Position numbers and translations under genes: made by a program | The notes under the pieces: generated by a model | Seen by the model: the letters and a program-made list of their open reading frames with translations, nothing else | Database searches by the model: none | What the model was told of the DNA's origin: nothing | Part shown: piece after piece, positions 44,829-54,621 of the stretch | Layout: each line of letters opens with the position of its first letter | Numbering within the stretch: the stretch's first letter is position 1 | NCBI GenBank assembly: GCA_960531495.1 | Contig: OY482852.1 | Location: 34,913,117-34,977,116 of the forward strand | From: Zeus faber | Lineage: Eukaryota > Chordata > Actinopteri > Zeiformes > Zeidae | DNA length: 64,000 bases | Reading direction: 5' to 3'

Positions 44829-46595
44829 TTTTTTTTGTTGTTGTTTTTTATTATAAAAAGCAGACTTGTTACATTTCATTTATTTTCAGAAGACATTCAT
44901 AATACACCTTCCTTTACAGCAACACAGTCAGTCTTTATTCTTTTCTTCCCCCCCTCCTGGAGATACGCAATCTGGTGGCGTCTGGGCTCTTTCTACCTCC
45001 AAATTAAACTCTACTCCCCTCTCCTTAGAAATCACAACTGTTTTGCTCCCTCTAACCAAAGACTCCAAACTCCTCTTATCATACACCCATATTATCTTAA
45101 TATTCTTCTTAAATAATGCCTAAAAAAAAACCTGTCTATTTTTTTCCCTTCAAAATGAGCCATGTTCCTTCTCAACAAGATTGTGTATCTTGCCGCACTC
45201 AAGATGTAATTCAAGAAAACCACGTTGGTCTTCTTGTCCTTATCCACCACCCCAAAAATAAATACCTTCTTCCACTGAGCGCCACTTGTATATCCCCCCC
45301 CCCCCCATTGGCTGCTATCAACCGCTTTATCCTCTCCAAAACCCCCCCCAGTTCCGTACACTCTATGTATAGGTGCATTACCGTTTCTACTCCCCCTCCA
45401 CACACGTCACACTCCCTCCCTACCTCTCTATTTTTCTGATGTATGACTTCATTAGTATATATGCGGTTATGCCACAATTTGAAATCATTCTGCGCACACT
45501 CCAGACTATTGCATTTAATGTTTGTTTGTTGCCACATTTCCCTACTTGTGATGTCCTTGAATATTCCCCTCCATGCCACTTCAGCTGTTGGCCTCTTAAA
45601 TTCCCTGTCCCTGAACACTTCGTACAGCGCTTTCGCTTCCCACTCCTCCAGCTTCTTCACTCTCCCCCCGCACTCAATCCCTAGATCTGGCAACGGGCTC
45701 ATTCTCACCCCACTGTGGCTCCTATTAATCATACCCACCCACTCCACTGGCACCACACTTTTAATTTTCCCATATATCCTGCTTATCTCGCACCTCTTTG
45801 CCTCATCATTCCATTCCCTCACCGCATCCACTATCAGCCCCTCTCTCAAGAAGCCCGGTATCACCTCATACGTGTAGTCCTTCAGCTGTCTCAACCCCGC
45901 ATACCAAAAATCCTTATTATATATATAGTCCCGTGGTTGTGTTTGATTTTTCATTTAATAGGACCGGCTGGTTTAGGACCACGTCTATTGTATCACAATT
46001 ATACACTATTTGCTTTAGCAGCTCAGCCCATACCATGAACACTTCCTGGTAATAGGCCGGCACCGTTGTCATCATGCCCTTCTTCATCGACACTAACAGA
46101 CCATATTCCTGGCATCCCGCATGCTTATAAGAGTAGTTCCTTGAAGAAGGCCTTCCAGCCATTCTCCTCTTTATTATATATATATTTCTTAACTGTTTTG
46201 ATTCTGGCCGCCTTCCACCTACTTCTCAAGTCAATCAGGATGAGACGACCCTTTTCCTTCCCTCCTATCAGGGTCCGCCGCGCTATCCTTGCTGGCCCTC
46301 CATCCCATATAAATGTACCTATTCCCTCCTCTATCCCTTTAACTACCCACTCTGGCATGTCCATTACATTCAGGACATACCCTATTTTCGCCATAATCAA
46401 CATATTTACTATCACCACCTTTCCTGCAAACTTTATTTTCCTGGTTTTCCAGTGGTTCAGGCAGCATTTCATTTTATTCAGGACCTCAGTCCATGTCATG
46501 TTCCTCCCCTCTTTCCCGTCAGCCGCCATGTAGATCCCTAGTATTTTGATGTACTGATTATTAACCTTGAGCTCCTTCTCCTCCTGCACCTGATT
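44829..46595 (-). mobile_element. Tx1-group LINE A (Dewa/Mutsu-like), in tRNA-Gly, 5'-truncated
   Basis: Minus strand. The ORF2 part begins inside the RT thumb (VNNQYIKILGIYMAADGK, VVIVNMLIMAKIGYVLNV, FIWDGGPARIARRTLIGG) at about 46,589. It continues through QEYGLLVSMKKGMMTTVPAY, KDFWYAGLRQLKDYTYEVIP and a Cys/His domain (VGRECDVCGGGVETVMHLY), ending with ARYTILLRRNMAHFEGK near 45,140. It has a few frame changes, one at a G run near 45,300. The 3' end (TTTTTATAATAAAAAAC, A-rich) joins tRNA-Gly directly. Close to the 5S element: 58 of 69 residues match in one stretch counted by eye. Tx1-group LINEs of the Dewa family are known to target tRNA arrays. Confidence 0.85.
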
Positions 46596-48046
46596 GATGG
46601 ATAAAACAATAGATCAGATAGGATGTGATTCATCTGATCGATAAGTCCGGAGCAGGTCCAATAAGTAAAGTTAATGCATTTATTTCTGAGAGCCGTTTAG
46701 ATTGACCGGGAGCCGCACCGCACACCTTAAATGAAATATTTTCTATCCAACTTTATTTTATTTAAAATTATTGGGAAATATCGCAACAAATTGAATCCCA
46801 ACACTTAATCTATCGCAAAACTCTTCATATCGTGATGATATTGTGTCGTGAGGTCTACGATGATTCCCAGCCCTATTTGAGGGAATGATATATTTTTATA
46901 TATATATTGATAATTATTTCCACTTTTATATTCTGACACATTATAACCACTTTTCAGTGACTACCGAAGTGGGCCACAGATAAAGCCTTGGGCTACATTT
47001 TTGTTTTCACTTAATTGTTGTGTCCTCCCAAGGTCTGGAAGCCCCCACACCTAACACAAACAGATGCAAACACAAACTCATTGACGAAAAATGTAACATT
47101 CCAATGGAGCAATCAACCCCATTTCACTGAGAGGTGAAAATTCCGATCCTCCCAATTCAATGGGATCTCTGTAGTGGAGGAACCTATGTAGGTTATTCAG
47201 TTTACTGTCATATAGGACTTCTTAAATAATGACTCAAAGCTATTAATCATTATCAAAAAAGGTGGCGATTCATGAAATAGTTGCCAACTAATCGGTTGAC
47301 TAATTGTTGCAGCTCCAAAAAAGGATAATTAAATATATTTTTTAATACAAACCATGAACTTAAAACTGTGTTAACAATCTTTAGTGTTAAGTAGAATCCA
47401 TACACTATGAAGCCTAGTTATCTTTTGTACATATTGCTGGTGTATATTTTATGCTATTGACTTTTATTTATTAATTTTTAATATGTTATTGTTTTATTGT
47501 TGCTTTTTGAACATTTTAGATTTAATCTATTGAATGTGGGGTGGTTGAGGGGGGATGAGGCGTTTCTCAGAGAGCGCTGCAAATGCAGAAATCTTTTGCA
47601 ATATTTCACAATTATTTTGATCCCAATAACTCCTAAAAATTGAAATTTCAAAGACCTTTTATATTGAAATAAAAATGCCAACGACTAGAACCTATAAATC
47701 TACACACTTGGCCACCTTAAAACAAAGGAAAACTGTGACTTACCTCTCTCTAAGTAGTACATTGCTGTGTTTGTCTTATCTTACCATTCAGTATGACACT
47801 ATATTATTGTGGCCCACGGATATTAAAGATGTCCACAATCACATTGAATATCACTATTATTATTGTCTTTATTTTAGTCGATTTTTTTTAGGTAAATAAT
47901 TTGATATTCTTTATACTACTCCTTTGCATTTTTGATTTTTTTTTAATTCTGTTTTTTTTTTTCATCACAACTATGCCCTTATTTGACCTATTATGTAGAG
48001 TTGAGTCAGCTGGGAACTGGCTGCCAGCGGACAGGCCTCCGGCTGG
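46596..48046. other. no gene seen; hAT-like MITE debris
   Basis: At 46,770-46,880 and 47,280-47,315 there are motifs (TATCGTGATGATATTGTGTC, GATTCCCAGCCCT, GACTAATTGTTGCAGCT) common in fish non-autonomous hAT repeats. Borders cannot be fixed. No coding signal. Confidence 0.4.
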
Positions 48047-48225
48047 GACAGCCTCTTTAAGTGGCTCTCATTATACATCAGGGAACTGAATATAACATAA
48101 CTTTTACTTCTAATACATTAAGTACATTTCAGTGCATTATTAACCTGATGTTCATCTTGTTTATTTGCCTCCAAATATATAAAACACTGCAAAGCCAGTG
48201 TTTGATAAACTACCAGATCACAAAT
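48047..48225 (-). repeat. tRNA-Gly repeat unit, downstream flank, copy 2
   Basis: Near-identical to 44,602-44,776, same orientation. Confidence 0.8.
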
Positions 48226-48277
48226 TGCATTGGCTGGGAATCGAACCCAGGTCAACTGCTTGGAAGGCAGCTATGCT
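48226..48277 (-). pseudogene. tRNA-Gly(TCC), 3' 52 nt only, cut by a second LINE
   Basis: Same 52-nt remnant and same break point as 44,777-44,828. The B box here is the consensus GGTTCGATTCCC. A different LINE, B, ends in an A run against the same nucleotide. Confidence 0.92.
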
Positions 48278-49652
48278 TTTTTTTTTTTTTTTTTTTTTTA
48301 TATAAAGGAAAGCTTCATAAACACATACAGGTTTTACCGACCATCACTCAAAAATATACATCATTATTCTGGTTCACTAAGGCACATTAATACAGGTCAG
48401 GCCTCATTTCACCATCTCCTTCCCAGGTATGCAAAATGACAGAGTTCCATATTTCAGATATTTATAATCGGTCCCTCCCTCCTTACGTATTTAATTATCC
48501 TGCTCCCTCCCACCAGCATTGTAAGGTCCTTCGGCCTGTGTTTCCAAATCATCAAGAAGTTTTTGTTCAACAGTGCCTCAAAAAGGATTGACACCGGTAT
48601 TACTTTCCTCTCAAAATGTGCTAGGTTCCTCCTCTGCCATATTGCATACCTTGCATTGCTCAGTACGAAGATGAACAGGTTTTTGTTTTCTCCTTTATCC
48701 TTCCCCATGATCCCAAAGAGCAGGGTTCTTTCCACCTTTCTATCTCCAAAGGAACCCTCATCTCCTCCATTCCTCGTTATCACCTCCCTCAAAAGGTCCA
48801 GGAAACCTCTCAACCCCTCACACCGTGCATACATATGCAGCAGAGATTCCGCCTCTCTCCCGCATATGTCACACTCCCTTGCCACCTCTTTATTAAATTG
48901 GTGTATTACTATATTTGTATACACCCTATTTTGTCTTATTTTGAAGTCGTTATTTTCGCATTCTGTACTGTTGAATCTTATATTCAAAGTACCCCATATT
49001 TCTTCACTGCTTATCCCTTCAAAACTCTCCCTCCACTTCTCTTCCACCATCGGTTTTCTAAAGGCCTTTCCCCTAAACAACTTATAGAACCATTTAGATC
49101 TACAATTTACCAAATCCATCGTCTGTTCCCCGTTTTTGATCTTTAGTTTCGGTAGATCTCCGCATCCTGTTCTTCTAAAGTCCCTGTTTATTTCTTCCGC
49201 CCACCCTATCGGAATAGCTCTCCTTACTTGTTCATACATCCTTCTTATATCTCTCTCTCTTATATCATCATCCTACTCTTTTACCGTGTCAATAATCAGC
49301 CCCTTTTTAAGGAACCCCGGAATCACCTCATATATATAATCTTTTAGTTGTCTCAGCCCGGCAAACCAGAAATTTCTGTCATATAGGACTCTGTCCTGTT
49401 CTTTTATCCTTTCATTTAGAAGGAGTGGCTGATTTATCACCATATCTATGTTTTCACATTTATAACTAATATTTTTCAATAGTTCAGCCCATACCTCTAG
49501 TACCTCTTGATAGAAAACAGGTATATCTGCCATCATTCCTTTCCTCAGCGAGACTAGAATACTATACTCCATGCAGCCTCCACACTTATGCAAATATTCT
49601 CTAAAGAAAGTTTTCCAGGCCTTCTTCTCCTTTTCATATAGAAATCTTATTA

Positions 49653-51355
49653 CCGTATTTTCACGACTATAAGGCGCATATAAACGTCTTTTTTTTTTCC
49701 TCAAAATGTGCGGCGCGCCCTATAGTGCGGTGCGCCCTATGTGTGTTGTTACTGCGGACGTTGTTGAGACCACCATGAGAACGTTAAAGGGGGAAGTGTG
49801 GGCGTGGATTGTGTATAAAAGAACAGGTATGTGCTTTATGCAGAACATTGTTGTCTTAACAACCCTTAAAATGGCAAAGAGACACGCCTATGAAGCACAG
49901 TTTAAACTGAAGGCTATCAGCTACGCAGAGGAACATGGAAATCGAGCAGCCGCGAGAGAATTCAAGATTAATGAATCGATGGTTCGCAAGTGGAGGAAGA
50001 TGGAAAACGAACTCCGACAGGTGAAGAAGACGCAGCTGAGTTTCCGCAGACATAAGGCGAGGTGGCCCGAGTTGGAGGAAAGACTCGAGCGGTGGATCAT
50101 CGAGCAAAGAACGAGTGGGGCGAGCGTTTCGACGGTCACTGTTCGACTAAAAGCAGTAACGCTAGCGGAAGAAATGAAAATTGAACATTTTCAAGGAGGT
50201 CCGTCGTGGTGCTTTCGTTTTATGAAACGGTGCCATTTTTCCATCCGGACCAGGACTACAGTAGCGCAGCAACGTCCGGCGGATTATAATGAAAGATGGC
50301 GAGCTTCCACTCCTACTGCAGCAAACACATCGCCGACAAACGCATCCAGCCAAGCCACATCACCAACATGGACGAGGTGCCGCTCACTTTCGACATCCCG
50401 GTGAATCACACGGTGGAGAAGAAGGGGACCAGCACGGTAGCGATACGCACAACGGGGTATGAAAAGGTGTCGTTTACTGTTGTGCTTGGCTGCCACGCAA
50501 ATGGACAGAAACTGCCGCCTATGGTGATTTTTAAGAGAAAGACTTTGCCTAAAGAGACTTTTCCAGCTGGAGTCGTTATTAAGGCAAATGAAAAGGGCTG
50601 GATGGATGAGGAGATGATGAAAGAGTGGCTGAGGGAGGTGTATGTAACGAGACCAGGTGGTTTTTTCCACGCATCACCATCGCTGTTAATCTGTGACTCC
50701 ATGCGTGCCCATCTCACAGCCGATGTGAAAAACAAGGTGAAACAAATGAACGCTGTGCTTGCTGTTATTCCGGGAGGTCTGACAAAGGAACTTCAACCGC
50801 TCGACATCGGTGTGAACCGGCCGTTCAAAGTAAGGCTGCGAGCGGCGTGGGAGCGATGGACGACCGACGGAGACCACAGTTTCACGAAAAGTGGAAGGCA
50901 GCGCCGGGCAAATTACGCCACAGTTTGCGGATGGATTGTAGATGCTTGGGCTAACGTGTCTGCTGGCACTGTTGTTCGAGCTTTCGCAAAAGCCGGCATC
51001 ATTTCCGGGGAGCCGCACGGCGCGGAAAGTGACTCTGACAGCGAAGAAGGGGAAACTGGCATGTCTGATTTAGCGCAGCTGTTTAATTCAGTAACAGAGG
51101 ATGATGACTTCGATGGGTTTGATTAATACTTTGTAATAAATACATGAATAAAGCACAAACATACTCAGTTTTGCTCCCGCTCTATTTTTAAATACGCAGT
51201 AGAGGTATTTAAACGTAGTAGAGGATATGTACCGGTATATAAAACCCGCGCCCTATAATCCGGTGCGCCTTATGTGTGTGTTAAATACAGCTGAGGCACA
51301 CATAACTGAGACTGCGCCTTTTAGTACGGTGCGCCTTATGGTCGTGAAAATACGG
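49653..51355 (+). mobile_element. pogo-superfamily DNA transposon, nearly whole, inside LINE B
   Basis: 1703 bp. Terminal inverted repeats of about 26 bp with one mismatch start CCGTATTTTCACGAC and continue ATAAGGCGCA; the target duplication is TA (49651-49652, 51356-51357). It interrupts LINE B codons between KAARSK and FLYEKEKKAW. Related terminal motifs (GGCGC.CCTATA) repeat inside each end. Later than LINE B. Confidence 0.95.
49871..51126 (+). pseudogene. pogo/Tigger-like transposase, one frameshift
   Basis: ATG 49871 gives MAKRHAYEAQFKLKAISYAE, an N-terminal helix-turn-helix (AAAREFKINESMVRKWRK). Then a CENP-B-type second helix-turn-helix (ELEERLERWIIEQR) and the DDE catalytic domain: NMDEVPLTFD, LLICDSMRAHL, LQPLDIGVNRPFK, giving the three acidic residues D-D-D. 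An acidic tail (SDSDSEEGE) ends at TAA 51,126. A single base is missing near 50,291 by comparison of the two frames; everything else is open. Pogo transposases cut and paste at TA sites. Confidence 0.92.
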
Positions 51356-52026
51356 TACTTTACTCCTCGCCGCTTTCCATTTGCTATCTATATCTACTAA
51401 TCCCAGCCCTCCCTCCTTCCTTCTCCCTATCAATGTTTTCCTCGCTATGATGGCTGGTCCACCTCCCCATATAAAGCCCATAATTTCTCTATTCATTGCC
51501 ACTCTTACCCACTCAGGCATCTCCAGCACATTCAAAACATAGCAGATCTTCGACACAATCATCGCATTCTTCACCACCACTTTCCCTCCAAGTTTTAACC
51601 TCCTTTTTTTCCAGAAGCTCAAACCCCTTTTCATTTTATTCAACACCTCCGCCCATGTTTGGTCTCTGGTTTCTCTCTCATTCTCTCCGATATATATGCC
51701 CAGGATTTTAAAGCTGCCTCTGACTTTCTCCAGCGGGGCTTCGCTCCCTTTCTGTTCCATTCCCCCTATATACATCATTTTGGAATCATCTATATTTATT
51801 TTTGCTCCCGATGCTTCACCATATCTCTCCATACACCCTATGATTCTTCCTACACTCTCCTCATCTTTTACTGTTATAGTTATGTCATCAGCATATTGCT
51901 GTAGCACACATGTAGCGTTGCATTTCACCCGGCTCTGCGAGCAATTGTACAGTAGCTTTATCCATCCTACTATCCCGTTTCCATACCCGAATACCTCCAT
52001 TGTCCGAAATAAAAAATTGTGGTCCA

Positions 52027-52494
52027 CCCTATCAAACGTCTGTCCGTCTCTCCGGGGCTCCGTCTTGCCACACGCGGGTTCCAGTTCTCCACGGCGCTAC
52101 ACTTCTCCACGAGGTTCAAACAATCCACGGCGTTCAACTTCCCCGTTTCGTCATCGCAACGCTGCTCTGTCCGTCCGTCTCCCCGCCCCCTCCCCGTGCT
52201 CCGTCTCCGTCTCACCGCCCCTGGGCTCCACTTCTCTGTCTCTGTCTCTGTCTCTGTCTCTGTCCCTCCGCCGCTCTCGTCCTCCACAACACCCGGCGCA
52301 CCCTCCGACCCTCCGATCAGCTCCGTGCTCCGTCTCCCCGCCCCGCCCCGCCCCCGGGCTCCACTTCTCTGTCTCTGTCCCTCCACCGCTCCGGTCCTCC
52401 CCGACACCCGGCGCACCCTCCGACCCCGTGCACCCACACTTAAGCGCACCCCACCCAGCCACAAAGCGAGAAGCGGCTAGAAGTGGCGAGAAGC
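52027..52494 (-). repeat. Tx1-group 5' UTR segment with tandem repeats
   Basis: 52,030-52,230 is nearly the same as 59,905-60,113, the 5' UTR of the 5S-associated LINE. Beyond that it has two tandem units (each starting CTGGGCTCCACTTCTCTGTC or similar, about 52,218 and 52,345) with CTGTCT and CCGTCT short repeats, typical of promoter-bearing LINE 5' UTRs. It joins the 18S relic at 52,494. It is much better conserved than the LINE B coding part it is fused to. Confidence 0.7.
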
Positions 52495-52528
<34 letters not shown>

Positions 52529-52942
52529 ACAAGCTTATGACCCGTGCTTACTGGGAATTTCTCGTTCATGGGAAACAGTTGCAATCCCCAATCCCCATCA
52601 CGAGTGGGGTTCAGCGGGTTACCCGCGCCTGTCGGCGAAGGGTAGGCACCACCATTATCATTATCTAGAGTCACCAAAACGGCCGGGGCGCACCCACGGA
52701 AGCGGGGCACCCCGCTTGGGTTTTAGATCTGATAAATGCACGCATCCCCGCAAGGGTCAGCGCTCGTTGGCATGTATTAGCTCTAGAATTGCCACAGTTA
52801 TCCAAGTAGCGGATGAGCGAGCAAAGGAACCATAACTGATTTAATGAGCCATTCGCAGTTTCACTGTTCAGCCGTGTGGACTTACACTTGCATGGCTTAA
52901 TCTTTGAGACAAGCATATGCTACTGGCAGGATCAACCAGGAT
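52495..52942 (-). rRNA. 18S rRNA relic with large internal deletion
   Basis: Minus strand. The 5' end starts CCTGGTTGATCCTGCCAGTA at 52,942 and runs about 280 nt to TGACTCTAGATAA near 52,665. After about ten extra bases it resumes at GTGCCTACCCTTCGCCGACA near 52,652 in the 3' domain and ends at TTTGTACACACCGCC (52,495). About 1.3 kb of the usual ~1.85 kb gene is missing, including most of the decoding structure, so it cannot give a working small subunit. Confidence 0.93.
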
Positions 52943-53525
52943 AGCATTCGGTTTTTCGCGCACGGGCGGCGCGGAGAGGCACGCGCCGCAGATAGCACTG
53001 GGGCGGGGGGGGGGGCGCGCGCGCGTGCCTCGGTTCGGGTGACAGCACCCCCGGACGGGGGCGTTTGCTCCGCGTGTTTCAACCACTAGGGCGGGTGGCG
53101 AGAGATTCGAGAGAAACCATCGTGTAGGCGAGTGGGCCGAGGCCGTGGGGAGACAGTCGGTATGGTTGCCTTGGAATCGGCGTCTCCCGGGCACACGGCC
53201 CGCCTGAGTAGGACAACTGGGACAGACGGGGCGGCTCACCTTCGCTCGTGTTGTTTTTGCATCGGCGCCGTGGGGGCTTTTTGAGACGCCCGTCGTCTCG
53301 GGCCCCGAGCGGCTGCCGTGCGGGTTGCGGACCCCTGTGGGTCGTGAGTAGGAGAACCGGCCGGGGGAACGGCGCGGGGCACTCACATGGGGGGTCACTA
53401 TTGCATATCGCTGTGGAGGCGCCAGTCCGGGCTGGGACACACACAGTTGTGGTGGCGGTGCTTAAGCTGCTGCTGATTTCACTCACTCACACACTCCTGT
53501 CTCTAGTCCCTCAGAGAGCTTGCCT
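52943..53525 (-). other. 45S 5' external transcribed spacer (ETS)
   Basis: GC-rich sequence directly upstream of the 18S 5' end on the minus strand, with the composition and position of a 5' ETS. The transcription start is not identifiable by eye; the TATATA at 53,528-53,534 in the adjoining spacer repeat is a possible promoter-near landmark. Confidence 0.7.
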
Positions 53526-53915
53526 CCCCATATATACGGTGAGGAAGTGTTTTAGTAACATGAGTGTTTACAGGGGGTGCCCTAGGCCAGGTGAAACCAA
53601 CACGCGTGCCTGATTGTCACCCTGAAGATGGGGACGGCTGCAACTGGTGATCTGCGTCGGACTTGGAAAAAATCCTCGCCGCTCCGATCCATTTGCATTG
53701 CTTCCGTGGGCCTGGGACCCTAGCTCCCTATAAACGGTGAGGAGGTGTTTTAGTAACGTTAGTGTTTGCAGGGGGTGCCCTAGGCCAGGCGAACCCAAGG
53801 GCCTTGCCTGATTGTCCCCCTGAAGATGGGGACGGCTTCAACTGGTGACCGGCGTCGGACTTGTAAAAAAAATAAAAATAATAAATCCTCGCCGATTCAA
53901 TCCATTGCTATGTGT
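53526..53915 (-). repeat. rDNA intergenic spacer repeat, two ~198-bp units
   Basis: Units at about 53,526 and 53,725. Shared blocks: ACGGTGAGGA.GTGTTTTAGT, GGGGGTGCCCTAGGCCAGG, CTGAAGATGGGGACGGCT and CGTCGGACTTG. Each starts with a TATA-like stretch (CCATATATACGG, CCCTATAAACGG). Such units in other vertebrates may hold spacer promoters or enhancers for RNA polymerase I; that role is inference. Confidence 0.8.
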
Positions 53916-53939
53916 TCGAGCGGGGACGCGGACACGGCC

Positions 53940-54345
53940 GCCACTTGGTCCCGTGGCTCGAGCCCGTCGGAAAGTGCTCCGACAGGGGACGCTGACACGG
54001 AACACGGGACACGGACACGGAACACGGAACACGGACACGGCCACGACACGGACACGGCCGCCTTCCGGGCCCCGGATCGGGGCTTTGCCAACGGCGCATT
54101 ATGCTCAAAGCAGTGCGTGTCACTCGGCGGCCACGAGAGCTTCCGCCCGCCCTTGGTCCCGTGGTTCTAGCTGGTCGGGAAGTGCTCCGACTGGGGAAGG
54201 GCCGCTTTCCGGGCCCCGATCCGGGGCTTTTCCAACGGCGCATAATACCCAAAGCAGTGCGTGTGACTCGGGGGCCACGAGAGCTTCCGCCCGCCCTTGG
54301 TCCCGTGGTTCTAGCCAGCCAGGAAGTCCTCCGTCCGGGGAGGGG
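53940..54345 (-). repeat. rDNA intergenic spacer repeat, ~144-bp units and a short ACACGG array
   Basis: Two full units at 54,058 and 54,202 plus partial ones at 53,940 and 54,295. Shared: TTCCGGGCCCCG, GGCTTT.CCAACGGCGCAT, AAAGCAGTGCGTGT and CCCTTGGTCCCGTGG. Between them ACGGACACGG/AACACGG repeats fill 53,994-54,057. Confidence 0.8.
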
Positions 54346-54430
54346 AATATATAAATGGGGAGGGGAAAAAGAAGAAGAAAAAAAAAAAATTAAATAATAA
54401 TAATAATAAATACAATAAAATGAAATAAAA
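54346..54430. other. A-rich tract with TAA/ATAAT runs
   Basis: Low-complexity A and AATAAT tract downstream of the 5S relic. On the minus strand the 5S gene is followed by a T run that could serve as an RNA polymerase III terminator. Confidence 0.6.
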
Positions 54431-54524
54431 AGGCGCACAGCACCTGGTATTCCCAGGCGGTCTCCCATCCAAGTACTAACAAGGCCCGACCCTGCTTAGC
54501 TTCCGAGATCGGACGAGATCGGGC
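54431..54524 (-). rRNA. 5S rRNA, 3' 94 nt, cut by a LINE
   Basis: Minus strand: GCCCGATCTCGTCCGATCTC, then GGAAGCTAAGCAGGGTCGGG, CTTGGATGGGAGACCGCCTG and the 3' end with GGTGCTGTGCGCC. The internal promoter boxes are present, but the first 26 nt are missing; the LINE 3' end lies at that point. Not functional as 5S rRNA. Confidence 0.95.
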
Positions 54525-54621
54525 TTATCTTTTTTTTTATTTTTTATTATAAAAAGCACACTTTTACATTACATCACTTTTCATTGTACATACATACTCC
54601 AATTCCTTCACAACCTCAACA

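Larger units (their letters stand above)
48278..52026 (-). mobile_element. Tx1-group LINE B (Dewa-like), in tRNA-Gly, split by a pogo element
   Basis: Minus strand, ORF2 only, beginning at RT motif A (FDRVDHNFLFRTMEVFGYG) at 52,026. Then SRVKCN joined directly to QYADDITITV, so roughly 50-60 residues between motifs A and C are deleted relative to the 5S element. FIWGGGPAIIARKTLIGR follows, then the pogo insertion, then FLYEKEKKAWKTFFREYL, FWFAGLRQLKDYIYEVIPGF, a stop near 49,273, and the Cys/His domain (VARECDICGREAESLLHMY) to 48,454. More diverged from LINE A and the 5S element (25 of 34 residues in one conserved stretch). The 3' end is a run of about 20 A against tRNA-Gly. Confidence 0.85.

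Noticed and set aside
45116-46533. Plus-strand open frames of 100-155 codons
   Set aside because: Shadows of the minus-strand LINE A coding sequence.
51696-52523. 275-codon plus-strand open frame rich in Ser/Pro
   Set aside because: It is the antisense of LINE RT and 5' UTR tandem repeats; no protein family.
52868-53613. Open frames of 120-190 codons in the ETS
   Set aside because: GC-rich ribosomal spacer read in several frames; stop codons are rare by composition.
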